A stretch of 64,000 bases of DNA from Metabacillus idriensis (GTDB lineage: Bacteria > Bacillota > Bacilli > Bacillales > Bacillaceae): positions 224,669 to 288,668 of the forward strand of contig NZ_WKKF01000004.1 of assembly GCF_009674765.1 (NCBI RefSeq), given 5' to 3'. Shown piece after piece: positions 56,136 through 63,909 of the stretch. Made by a program: the position numbers and the translations under genes. Position 1 is the stretch's first letter; the number at the start of each line of letters is the position of its first letter. The notes under the pieces were generated by a model. It was given only the letters and a program-made list of their open reading frames with translations, ran no database searches and was not told the origin of the DNA.

Positions 56136-57368
56136 ATGGGTTTAGTTGTACAGAAATTTGGAGGCACATCTGTTGGATCTCCGGAAAAAATCATGAATGC
56201 TGCAAGAAGAACAATCGAGGAAAAAATGAACGGGAATGATGTCGTTGTTGTTGTTTCGGCAATGGGGAAAACAACGGATCATTTAGTTTCACTGGCAGCT
56301 GAAATCACTCAAAAACCAAGCAAGCGCGAAATGGATATGCTTCTGTCAACTGGTGAACAAGTGACAATTTCTCTTTTGACGATGGCTCTTCAGGCTCAAG
56401 GATGCGATGCTGTTTCTTACACTGGCTGGCAGGCCGGCATTAAGACTGAAAATGTCCACAGCAATGCGAGGATTTCAGGGATTGATTCGGAAAAAATCAA
56501 AAATCAGCTCCAAGCTGGAAAAATTGTTGTCGTTGCAGGCTTTCAGGGACTAGCAGACGGACAGGAAATAACAACGCTCGGCCGCGGCGGTTCAGATACG
56601 ACAGCTGTTGCCCTTGCTGCTTCTCTAAAAGCTGATAAATGTGATATTTATACAGACGTAACAGGTGTCTTTACGACAGATCCGCGCTTTGTAAAAAGTG
56701 CAAGAAAACTAGACGGCATCTCTTATGATGAAATGCTTGAGCTTGCTAATCTTGGAGCAGGCGTTCTCCACCCCCGTGCTGTTGAATTTGCAAAAAATTA
56801 CGGAGTTCCCTTGGAAGTCAGATCAAGCTCAGAAAAAGAAAGAGGCACGTTAATTGAGGAGGAAACAAAAATGGAACAGAATTTAGTTGTTAGAGGAATT
56901 GCGTTTGAAGATCAAGTTTCAAGAATAACGGTTTGCGGATTGCCGAGCGGCCTTTCCGCCCTGTCAACCATTTTCAAAACGCTTGCAAGCCACGGAATTA
57001 ATGTGGATATTATTATTCAAAGTTCAACAGACAGCAGCCTCGCCTCTCTATCTTTTTCTGTGAAAACAGGTGATGTCGAAGAAACAGTTCACGTCCTTGA
57101 AACCTATCAATCAGAGCTTGGCTTTGAAAAAATAGAATCAGAAGGCGGCCTTTCAAAAGTCTCCATCGTCGGATCCGGCATGGTATCAAATCCTGGTGTA
57201 GCGGCAGAAATGTTCGATGTTCTTGCCCAAGAAGGAATTGAAGTGAAAATGGTCAGCACATCTGAAATTAAAGTGTCAACTGTTATCAGCCATGCTGACA
57301 TGGTAAAAGCGGTTGAAGCGCTGCATGATGCTTTCGAATTATCACAGCAGCCTGCACAGGTGCTGTAA
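56136..57368 (+). CDS. lysC: Aspartokinase II, alpha subunit
   Basis: Phosphorylates aspartate at the head of lysine, threonine, methionine and diaminopimelate synthesis. The 410-residue protein has the kinase domain (LVVQKFGGTSVGS, TLGRGGSDTTAVALA) and two ACT domains (from about 260) that bind lysine. ATG 56136 has GAGAGG five bases upstream. The frame is open a further 250 bases, but that part is the riboswitch. Like B. subtilis LysC, an internal start yields a second subunit. Confidence 0.96.
   Translation: MGLVVQKFGGTSVGSPEKIMNAARRTIEEKMNGNDVVVVVSAMGKTTDHLVSLAAEITQKPSKREMDMLLSTGEQVTISLLTMALQAQGCDAVSYTGWQAGIKTENVHSNARISGIDSEKIKNQLQAGKIVVVAGFQGLADGQEITTLGRGGSDTTAVALAASLKADKCDIYTDVTGVFTTDPRFVKSARKLDGISYDEMLELANLGAGVLHPRAVEFAKNYGVPLEVRSSSEKERGTLIEEETKMEQNLVVRGIAFEDQVSRITVCGLPSGLSALSTIFKTLASHGINVDIIIQSSTDSSLASLSFSVKTGDVEETVHVLETYQSELGFEKIESEGGLSKVSIVGSGMVSNPGVAAEMFDVLAQEGIEVKMVSTSEIKVSTVISHADMVKAVEALHDAFELSQQPAQVL
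56871..57368 (+). CDS. lysC: Aspartokinase II beta subunit from in-frame internal start
   Basis: Inside lysC, GAGGAGG (56856-56862) lies eight bases before the in-frame ATG 56871 (MEQNLVVRGIAFE). This would give a 165-residue regulatory subunit made of the two ACT domains. B. subtilis aspartokinase II is known to have such an overlapping beta subunit; presence here is inferred from the strong ribosome site and matching position. Confidence 0.8.
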   Translation: MEQNLVVRGIAFEDQVSRITVCGLPSGLSALSTIFKTLASHGINVDIIIQSSTDSSLASLSFSVKTGDVEETVHVLETYQSELGFEKIESEGGLSKVSIVGSGMVSNPGVAAEMFDVLAQEGIEVKMVSTSEIKVSTVISHADMVKAVEALHDAFELSQQPAQVL

Positions 57369-57377
57369 GCGATATAA

Positions 57378-57410
57378 AAAAGGGGTGGGTATATAGATAC
57401 CCATCCCTTT
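57378..57410. terminator. Terminator between lysC and convergent yslB
   Basis: AAAGGG-TGGGTAT pairs with ATACCCA-CCCTTT around four bases. A's and T's on both sides suit use in both directions. Confidence 0.85.
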
Positions 57411-57870
57411 AATCGTTGCCGAATTCCATGTCTTTGTAGTCCCATTTCACTGTAAAATGCACTTTATCTGCACGTTTTTTTACTTGTTCATAGGTTTCTG
57501 TAATCTGCTTGTTCATCCGCTGCACCTGCTGGGCGAGAAATCCCGCTTCAAGCTGAAAAGAAGGCTCTTTCATCGTCTTGAATCTTGTTTTGATCAGTTC
57601 GCTCTCAAGCTGAAATTCCATTTCATCTTTTTTCTTATGTACCAATGTAAGAGTTCCAAAGCCGGCTAATGAAAAGAAAGCAATAAGCTCTTCAATTGAT
57701 TCTGCAGGATATTTGCGCGCAAGGCTCTTGCCTGCCCAGTAAAGCATAGATGCGGACTCGTTTCCAAGAATATCAGGAATAAGAACTTCCCGCAGCAGCT
57801 CATAGGCGAATGCGGGCACTTGCATGTCCCTCAGCTGCGTCATATCGATTTGTTCGCTGGTTTTTTTCAC
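57409..57870 (-). CDS. yslB: DUF2507 family protein YslB
   Basis: A 153-residue protein of the DUF2507/YslB family, unknown function, with a V4R-like look (FAYELLREVLIPDILG, YWAGKSLARKYP, LEAGFLAQQVQRMN). The start is GTG with GAGGGGAAG upstream. It is convergent with lysC and precedes the sdh region, as in B. subtilis. Confidence 0.88.
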   Translation of the reverse strand: MKKTSEQIDMTQLRDMQVPAFAYELLREVLIPDILGNESASMLYWAGKSLARKYPAESIEELIAFFSLAGFGTLTLVHKKKDEMEFQLESELIKTRFKTMKEPSFQLEAGFLAQQVQRMNKQITETYEQVKKRADKVHFTVKWDYKDMEFGND

Positions 57871-58035
57871 ATTCTTCCCCTCTTTCTGACTTTATTATAT
57901 ATCAAGTTGGTCTGGTAAGAACATGCAATAAAAGTAAATTACAAGCTCTAAAACCGCTTTGAAAGTATTTCAGGAAAATAAAAATAGGGAGAAAATAAGA
58001 TTTGTCACAAAATTAAAATTTATGAACGCGTTTTC

Positions 58036-58064
58036 TTGACGCTGTAACTCGTTGGGAGTACAAT
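58036..58064 (+). promoter_or_regulatory. Sigma-A promoter of sdhCAB
   Basis: TTGACG, 17 bases, TACAAT about 110 bases before sdhC. Two copies of TTTGTCACA (58001-58009 and 58068-58076) flank it. A small dyad TGAAAGTATTTCA lies at 57960-57972. The rest of the gap upstream shows no gene. Confidence 0.75.
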
Positions 58065-58170
58065 AAATTTGTCACATTTTATCATACAATGTTTATTTTT
58101 TTAAAAGATTGCCGGGAATAGGAGAAACATTAAAAAAAAGATTTTAAGATTACTAGGGGGTTATGTTGAG

Positions 58171-58779
58171 ATGGCTGGAAACAGAGAGTATTTGAACCGA
58201 AGACTTCATTCTTTGCTTGGAGTTATTCCGGTTGGCGTCTTCTTAATTCAGCATCTTGTTGTAAATAACTTTGCAACAAGAGGAGAAGAAGCATTTAATA
58301 ATGCTGCACATTTTATGGAAAGCTTGCCATTTAGAGTTGTTCTGGAAACTTTTATTATATTCCTGCCGCTTTTGTACCATGCGATCTATGGAATTTACAT
58401 TGCGTTTACAGCTAAAAATAATGTAAGCAAGTTTGGCTACTTCCGCAACTGGATGTTTATGCTTCAAAGGATTTCTGGCGTGATTACACTTATCTTTGTA
58501 TCCTGGCATGTATGGGAAACAAGAATTGCAGCCGCATTTGGCGCTGAAGTGAATTTTGACATGATGGCCTCCATTTTCAGTAATCCATTCATGATTGTAT
58601 TTTATGTTGTCGGTGTCGTTTCAACGATTTTCCACTTTGCAAACGGACTGTGGTCATTTGCTGTGAGCTGGGGAATTACTGTGACACCAAGATCTCAGCT
58701 GATCTCAACTTATGTGACGATCGCACTTTTCCTAGCATTATCTTACGTTGGAGTCAGCACTATTTTTGCATTTGTTTAA
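58171..58779 (+). CDS. sdhC: Succinate dehydrogenase cytochrome b558 subunit
   Basis: The 202-residue, five-helix membrane anchor that binds two haems b and menaquinone. Axial-ligand type His residues are in RRLHSLLGVIP, FLIQHLVV, LYHAIYG and HVWETR, with FHFANGLW later. It has an AGGGGG ribosome site and is followed by sdhA after 30 bases. Confidence 0.95.
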   Translation: MAGNREYLNRRLHSLLGVIPVGVFLIQHLVVNNFATRGEEAFNNAAHFMESLPFRVVLETFIIFLPLLYHAIYGIYIAFTAKNNVSKFGYFRNWMFMLQRISGVITLIFVSWHVWETRIAAAFGAEVNFDMMASIFSNPFMIVFYVVGVVSTIFHFANGLWSFAVSWGITVTPRSQLISTYVTIALFLALSYVGVSTIFAFV

Positions 58780-58809
58780 TAGGTAATAGAACCAAAGGGA
58801 GTGGGCCAG

Positions 58810-60570
58810 ATGAGTAAAGGTAGAATAATAGTCGTCGGTGGTGGCTTAGCGGGCCTAATGGCTACGATCAAAGCTGCAGAAACTGGCGTTCATGTAGATT
58901 TATTTTCTTTAGTTCCAGTTAAGCGCTCTCATTCAGTTTGTGCTCAGGGCGGAATAAACGGAGCGGTTAACACAAAAGGGGAAGGCGATTCTCCTTGGGA
59001 GCATTTCGATGATACAGTATACGGCGGGGACTTCCTCGCAAACCAGCCTCCTGTAAAGGCAATGTGCGAAGCAGCGCCTTCCATTATCCATTTGCTTGAC
59101 CGGATGGGAGTTATGTTCAACCGTACTCCTGAAGGTCTTCTGGACTTCCGCCGCTTTGGAGGAACGCAGCATCACCGTACAGCGTTTGCCGGAGCAACAA
59201 CTGGCCAGCAGCTGCTATATGCACTTGATGAGCAGGTGCGACGCTATGAGGTTGCCGGTTTAGTAACGAAGTATGAGGGCTGGGAATTTCTTGGGGCTGT
59301 TATCGATGATGATGGCGTATGCCGCGGTATTACTGGTCAGGACTTAACGACAATGGAAATGAAAGCATTCCGTTCGGATGCCGTTATTATGGCAACAGGC
59401 GGACCTGGAATCATTTTCGGAAAATCGACAAACTCTGTCATTAACACAGGATCAGCTGCTTCAATCGTCTATCAGCAGGGTGTGCATTACGCAAATGGAG
59501 AATTCATTCAAATTCATCCAACAGCAATTCCTGGAGACGATAAACTTCGTCTGATGAGTGAGTCGGCACGCGGAGAAGGCGGTCGTGTCTGGACGTATAA
59601 AGACGGTAAGCCTTGGTACTTCCTTGAGGAAAAATATCCTGCATACGGAAACCTTGTGCCTCGTGATATTGCAACACGCGAAATTTTTGATGTGTGTGTA
59701 TCACAAAAGCTTGGAATCAATGGAGAAAACATGGTTTATCTTGATCTCTCTCATAAAGATCCGAAAGAGCTTGATATCAAACTTGGCGGAATCATTGAAA
59801 TCTATGAAAAATTCATGGGCGATGATCCCCGCAAGCTTCCAATGAAAATCTTCCCGGCTGTTCATTATTCTATGGGCGGACTTTGGGTTGATTATGATCA
59901 AATGACGAATATCCCTGGACTATTTGCAGCAGGCGAGTGTGATTACTCGATGCATGGAGCCAACCGTTTAGGAGCGAATTCATTGCTGTCTGCCATCTAT
60001 GGCGGTATGGTTGCAGGACCGAAAGCAGTCGAATATGTGAGCGGTCTTGATGTATCTGCTGAAGATCTTTCTTCTTCATTATTTGACGGTCATGTGAAAC
60101 AGGAAGAAGAAAAATGGCAGAACATCATGAACTTAAATGGAACTGAAAATGCATATGTTCTTCATAAAGAGCTTGGCGAATGGATGACGGACAATGTAAC
60201 GGTTGTCCGCTACAATGATAAATTGCTTAAAACAGATGAAAAAATTCAAGAGCTAATTGAAAGATATGAAAATATCAACATTAATGATACAGCTAAATGG
60301 AGCAACCAGGGTGCGACGTTTACACGTCAGCTTCAAAACATGCTTCAAATGTCCCGTGTTGTTACACTTGGCGCCTATAACCGCAATGAAAGCCGCGGTG
60401 CTCATTACAAACCGGACTTCCCTGAACGTAATGACGAGGAATTCCTAAAAACGACAATGGCCACATTTGCCGGTCCAAAAGCTGCTCCTAAGTTCCATTA
60501 TGAAGAAGTGGACGTTAGCTTAATTGAACCGCGTAAGCGCGACTATTCGAAGAAGAAAAAGGGGGAATAA
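58810..60570 (+). CDS. sdhA: Succinate dehydrogenase flavoprotein subunit
   Basis: The 586-residue FAD subunit (same length as B. subtilis) that oxidises succinate. Visible: the dinucleotide fold IVVGGGLAGLMA, the FAD-linking His in CAQGGINGAVN-region/HHRTAFAGATTGQ, the active site IQIHPTAIPGDDKL, SARGEGGRVW, and HYSMGGLWVDYDQ. ATG 58810 has AAAGGGAG upstream; the GTG three codons earlier overlaps that site. Confidence 0.97.
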   Translation: MSKGRIIVVGGGLAGLMATIKAAETGVHVDLFSLVPVKRSHSVCAQGGINGAVNTKGEGDSPWEHFDDTVYGGDFLANQPPVKAMCEAAPSIIHLLDRMGVMFNRTPEGLLDFRRFGGTQHHRTAFAGATTGQQLLYALDEQVRRYEVAGLVTKYEGWEFLGAVIDDDGVCRGITGQDLTTMEMKAFRSDAVIMATGGPGIIFGKSTNSVINTGSAASIVYQQGVHYANGEFIQIHPTAIPGDDKLRLMSESARGEGGRVWTYKDGKPWYFLEEKYPAYGNLVPRDIATREIFDVCVSQKLGINGENMVYLDLSHKDPKELDIKLGGIIEIYEKFMGDDPRKLPMKIFPAVHYSMGGLWVDYDQMTNIPGLFAAGECDYSMHGANRLGANSLLSAIYGGMVAGPKAVEYVSGLDVSAEDLSSSLFDGHVKQEEEKWQNIMNLNGTENAYVLHKELGEWMTDNVTVVRYNDKLLKTDEKIQELIERYENININDTAKWSNQGATFTRQLQNMLQMSRVVTLGAYNRNESRGAHYKPDFPERNDEEFLKTTMATFAGPKAAPKFHYEEVDVSLIEPRKRDYSKKKKGE

Positions 60571-60573
60571 AAA

Positions 60574-61338
60574 ATGAACAGCGAAAAGAAAGTAGTTCGT
60601 TTTATTATTACTCGTCAAGACCAGCCTGGAGCTGCCCCTTATGATGAAACATTTGAGATTCCTTATCGTCCAAATATGAACGTGATTTCTGCATTGATGG
60701 AAATCAGACGGAATCCTGTTAACTCACAAGGGAAAGAAACGACTCCGATTACTTGGGATATGAACTGTCTCGAAGAGGTGTGCGGAGCATGCTCTATGGT
60801 CATCAACGGCAAGCCGCGCCAGTCCTGTACTGCCCTTGTTGACCAGCTTGAGCAGCCGATTCGTCTTCAGCCGATGAGAACATTTCCTGTTGTCCGCGAC
60901 CTTCAGGTTGACCGCAGCAGAATGTTCGACTCACTGAAAAAAGTAAAGGCCTGGATTCCGATTGATGGAACCTATGACTTAGGCCCTGGCCCGCGTATGC
61001 CTGAGAAAAAACGTCAATGGGCATATGAATTATCAAAATGCATGACTTGCGGTGTCTGCTTAGAGGCATGTCCGAATGTAAACAGCAATTCAGATTTCAT
61101 CGGCCCAGCTCCGCTTTCACAAGTTCGTCTGTTTAATGCACATCCAACAGGTGCATTAAATAAAGCAGAACGTCTGGAGTCCATTATGGGCGACGGAGGC
61201 CTTGCAAACTGCGGAAACTCTCAAAACTGTGTGCAGTCTTGTCCTAAAGGAATTCCTTTAACGACTTCTATTGCTGCACTCAACAGAGATACAACGTTCC
61301 AGGCGTTCCGTAATTTCTTCGGAAGCGATCAAGTTTAA
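60574..61338 (+). CDS. sdhB: Succinate dehydrogenase iron-sulfur subunit
   Basis: The 254-residue electron-transfer subunit with a 2Fe-2S site (CLEEVCGACSM), a 4Fe-4S site (CMTCGVCLEACP) and the last cluster near CGNSQNCVQSCPKG. It starts three bases after sdhA. A strong terminator ends the operon. Confidence 0.97.
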   Translation: MNSEKKVVRFIITRQDQPGAAPYDETFEIPYRPNMNVISALMEIRRNPVNSQGKETTPITWDMNCLEEVCGACSMVINGKPRQSCTALVDQLEQPIRLQPMRTFPVVRDLQVDRSRMFDSLKKVKAWIPIDGTYDLGPGPRMPEKKRQWAYELSKCMTCGVCLEACPNVNSNSDFIGPAPLSQVRLFNAHPTGALNKAERLESIMGDGGLANCGNSQNCVQSCPKGIPLTTSIAALNRDTTFQAFRNFFGSDQV

Positions 61339-61382
61339 AACAAAGATATCCAGGCAGAAATCAGCGGATATCATTTAATAAG

Positions 61383-61418
61383 AAAACACCTCTTCCTTTC
61401 GATGAAGAGGTGTTTTTT
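61383..61418 (+). terminator. Terminator of sdhCAB
   Basis: A perfect 13-base stem AAAACACCTCTTC/GAAGAGGTGTTTT with an 8-base loop is followed by T's. Confidence 0.95.
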
Positions 61419-61446
61419 CACATAAACATGAAAAGAGGAAACAAAC

Positions 61447-61914
61447 ATGAAACAAATCTCATACATACAGCTGCCGTTCAAGGAATGGAAGGATACTTTT
61501 TCTTTTTATTTTCAGGTAAAAGTTCGTTTTTCCGAAACAGATATGTTCGGGCATATGAACAATACCGCACCAATTTCTTATTTTGAAGAAGCACGAATTG
61601 AATTCTTTAAGCACGCAGGTCTTATGGATAATTGGCTGAAAAAAGACGGAGAGCTGATTCCTGTCGTTGCAGATATTCAGTGTGATTACGTCAAACAGGT
61701 CTTTTTTGATGAGAAAATCCGCCTTTATGTAAAAGTAGCATCAATCGGGAATTCATCGATGGATCTGCATTATTGTGCGGTGAATGAAAAAAATGAAGTT
61801 TGTTTTACAGGACGAGGCACCGTTGTGCAAATATCCAAATACAATGGAAAAAGTGTACCGTTTCTGGAAGTGGAGAAAAAGATGCTTGCTCAAACTGCCA
61901 TATTTGCCACTTGA
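61447..61914 (+). CDS. ysmA: 4HBT hot-dog acyl-CoA thioesterase (YsmA position)
   Basis: A 155-residue thioesterase of the 4-hydroxybenzoyl-CoA (YbgC/FadM-like) family. The motif VRFSETDMFGHMNNTAPISYFEEAR contains, within positions 27-51, the catalytic Asp and the following His-Met-Asn-Asn. The substrate is unknown. AAAGAGGA precedes the ATG. It sits between sdhB and gerE, where B. subtilis has ysmA. Confidence 0.85.
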   Translation: MKQISYIQLPFKEWKDTFSFYFQVKVRFSETDMFGHMNNTAPISYFEEARIEFFKHAGLMDNWLKKDGELIPVVADIQCDYVKQVFFDEKIRLYVKVASIGNSSMDLHYCAVNEKNEVCFTGRGTVVQISKYNGKSVPFLEVEKKMLAQTAIFAT

Positions 61915-61957
61915 AAAATAGACACGGAATTTCTTGCTTTCAACTAAGATTCCTGTC

Positions 61958-61985
61958 ACCGCCAATACAGTGTGCACATACTATA
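61958..61985 (+). promoter_or_regulatory. Sigma-K type promoter of gerE
   Basis: CATACTATA fits the sigma-K -10 pattern CATANNNTA, and AC lies 17 bases upstream within CACC as the -35. gerE begins about 64 bases further. gerE is a known sigma-K gene in B. subtilis. Confidence 0.65.
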
Positions 61986-62048
61986 TGTTGACTAATCTTA
62001 TACCCATTCGTTAGATCGGCTCGCACCTAGCAAGGAGGGTTACAATTC

Positions 62049-62273
62049 TTGAAAGAGAAAGAGTTTCAATCAAAGCCATTACTCACAAAAAGAGAGAGAG
62101 AAGTATTCGAATTATTAGTTCAAGACAAAACAACGAAAGAAATAGCGGGCGAGCTCTTTATTAGTGAAAAGACAGTTCGGAACCATATTTCCAATGCGAT
62201 GCAAAAGCTTGGTGTTAAGGGGAGATCACAAGCTGTTGTTGAGCTCCTTCGTATGGGTGAACTTGAGCTCTAA
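62049..62273 (+). CDS. gerE: Late sporulation regulator GerE
   Basis: A 74-residue stand-alone LuxR-type helix-turn-helix that acts with sigma-K in the mother cell on spore coat genes. The protein ([39 protein letters not shown] over residues about 12-58) has the B. subtilis length. The start is TTG with AAGGAGG ten bases upstream. Confidence 0.96.
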   Translation: MKEKEFQSKPLLTKREREVFELLVQDKTTKEIAGELFISEKTVRNHISNAMQKLGVKGRSQAVVELLRMGELEL

Positions 62274-62278
62274 TACGT

Positions 62279-62310
62279 ACCGGCTGACCTTGATTTAAGG
62301 GTAGCCGGTT
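62279..62310 (+). terminator. Hairpin after gerE
   Basis: ACCGGCT pairs with AGCCGGT, with inner CCTT/AAGG. The following sequence is only mildly T-rich, so termination may be partial. Confidence 0.6.
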
Positions 62311-62496
62311 ATTATTTCTGTGCAGAAAAATCGGGGCTGCGCCAATCTGACTATGCCATTTCTTATTTATCAAATCGGACATCTAAAATATGAAACTTGC
62401 AATTTTCCGCGAAAAGATAGAAAATGGATATGATACGCACATTCTTACTGTTTAGTTGCGTTCTGTGCGGTCAGATTGAATGAGTGAGGGTTGCTG

Positions 62497-62949
62497 ATGA
62501 CAGTTCATAATGATGTAGTAAGTGATAAAATGGTCGCTGATATGGAGAAATCCCTGAGACATATTTCTGTAATGGTCAAACAGAAGGGACGGGAGATCCT
62601 TAATCAATTTCCGATTACACCGCCTCAATTCGTAGCGCTCCAATGGCTTTCCGAACATGGCGACATGACAGTCGGTGAATTATCTAATAAAATGTACCTT
62701 GCATGCAGCACCACAACAGATCTTGTTGACCGAATGGAAAAAAACAAACTGGTGGTAAGGATCAAAGACCCGAATGACCGAAGGGTTGTGAGAGTGCATC
62801 TGCTTGAAGAAGGACAGCGCATCATTGAAGAAGTTATACAAAAGCGTCAACAATACTTAAAAAATGTAATCAAAAATTATGATATGCAGGAAATCATCCA
62901 GCTTGAAAGCTCATTATTGAAATTACACCTAGAAATGAGAGAAGAATGA
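62497..62949 (+). CDS. ysmB: MarR-family transcriptional regulator YsmB
   Basis: A 150-residue winged-helix regulator of the MarR family (ITPPQFVALQWLSEHG, TVGELSNKMYLACSTTTDLVDRM in two adjacent helices, DPNDRRVVRVHL wing). Ligand and targets are unknown. ATG 62497 has GTGAGGG upstream; a TTG two codons earlier is possible. racE follows after nine bases, so they are probably co-transcribed. Confidence 0.9.
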   Translation: MTVHNDVVSDKMVADMEKSLRHISVMVKQKGREILNQFPITPPQFVALQWLSEHGDMTVGELSNKMYLACSTTTDLVDRMEKNKLVVRIKDPNDRRVVRVHLLEEGQRIIEEVIQKRQQYLKNVIKNYDMQEIIQLESSLLKLHLEMREE

Positions 62950-62958
62950 GGCGATTTT

Positions 62959-63756
62959 TTGAACAGAGCAATTGGCGTCATTGATTCCGGTGTAGGCGGG
63001 CTGACCGTTGCACGCGAAATCATGAGGCAGCTACCAAACGAAGACATCATCTACTTAGGTGATACGGCGAGATGCCCATATGGACCGAGACCGCTTGAAG
63101 AGGTTCGGTTATTTACTTGGCAAATGACGAATTATCTCTTGTCAAATCACCATATAAAAATGCTTGTGATCGCCTGCAATACGGCAACAGCCATTGCTTT
63201 GCAGGAAATCCAGGAAGAGCTTGATATCCCAGTAGTAGGTGTCGTTTTCCCTGGAGCCAGAACAGCGATTAAAGTTACCAGAAACAATCATATCGGCGTA
63301 ATTGGAACGGTCAATACAGTTGCAAGCCGTGCATATGAGAAGGCTCTTAAAACGATTAAGAAGACAGTTGAAGTCGAGAGCTTGGCATGCCCTGCATTTG
63401 TTCCGCTTGTAGAAAGCGGAGATTATGAAAACGATTATGCTGTATCCATCGTACGTGAATCTCTTTTTCCTTTAAAAGATCAGCCGATTGATACACTTAT
63501 TCTTGGATGTACGCATTATCCGGTCTTAAAGACGTTAATTGAGGATTATATGGGACCCAAGGTGAAAATTATCAGCTCTGGTGATGAAACAGCCCGTGAA
63601 GTCAGTACAATCCTGTCTTATAAAGAAGCATTGAATGAGACGCAGGAAGAAAATCATCATTTGTTTTTAACGACTGGATCAAAGGAGCTTTTCCAGAGGA
63701 TTGCTTCTCAGCTGTTTGAGCAGCCTGTTGAAAATGTAAAATCTATTACACTGTAA
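62959..63756 (+). CDS. racE: Glutamate racemase
   Basis: Makes D-glutamate for peptidoglycan. The 265-residue enzyme has [17 protein letters not shown], catalytic Cys73 (ACNTAT) and Cys184 (GCTHYP). The start is TTG, preceded by GAGGCG, in the position expected from B. subtilis RacE. A terminator and repeats follow. Confidence 0.96.
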   Translation: MNRAIGVIDSGVGGLTVAREIMRQLPNEDIIYLGDTARCPYGPRPLEEVRLFTWQMTNYLLSNHHIKMLVIACNTATAIALQEIQEELDIPVVGVVFPGARTAIKVTRNNHIGVIGTVNTVASRAYEKALKTIKKTVEVESLACPAFVPLVESGDYENDYAVSIVRESLFPLKDQPIDTLILGCTHYPVLKTLIEDYMGPKVKIISSGDETAREVSTILSYKEALNETQEENHHLFLTTGSKELFQRIASQLFEQPVENVKSITL

Positions 63757-63758
63757 AA

Positions 63759-63788
63759 AGAGGAGCCGATTGCCGGTTCCTTTTTTTA
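63759..63788 (+). terminator. Terminator of racE
   Basis: AGGAGCCG pairs with CGGTTCCT (one G-T pair) around a short loop, followed by seven T's. Confidence 0.88.
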
Positions 63789-63790
63789 AT

Positions 63791-63906
63791 GTTCTCCAGC
63801 TCCACCCCTAAACTCCTCGGCCCGAACAAAAACCTCCAATTAATTTGGAAACCCCATCAATTCGGGATTTTCTCCTCGGCCTGTGACCAGTCGGTTCCGC
63901 TTTTCT
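63791..63906 (+). repeat. Structured dispersed repeat, copy R4a
   Basis: A diverged copy following racE: CAGCTCC, AACTCCTCGGCC.GAAC, an altered AT-rich centre, then CCTCGGCCTGTGACCAGTCGG and TTCCGCTTTTCT. It is the first of at least two tandem copies at the window end. Confidence 0.75.
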
Positions 63907-63909
63907 TAC

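Noticed and set aside
57960-57972. Possible cre site before sdhC (TGAAAGTATTTCA)
   Set aside because: It is a dyad but one base too short for a cre and lacks the central CG.
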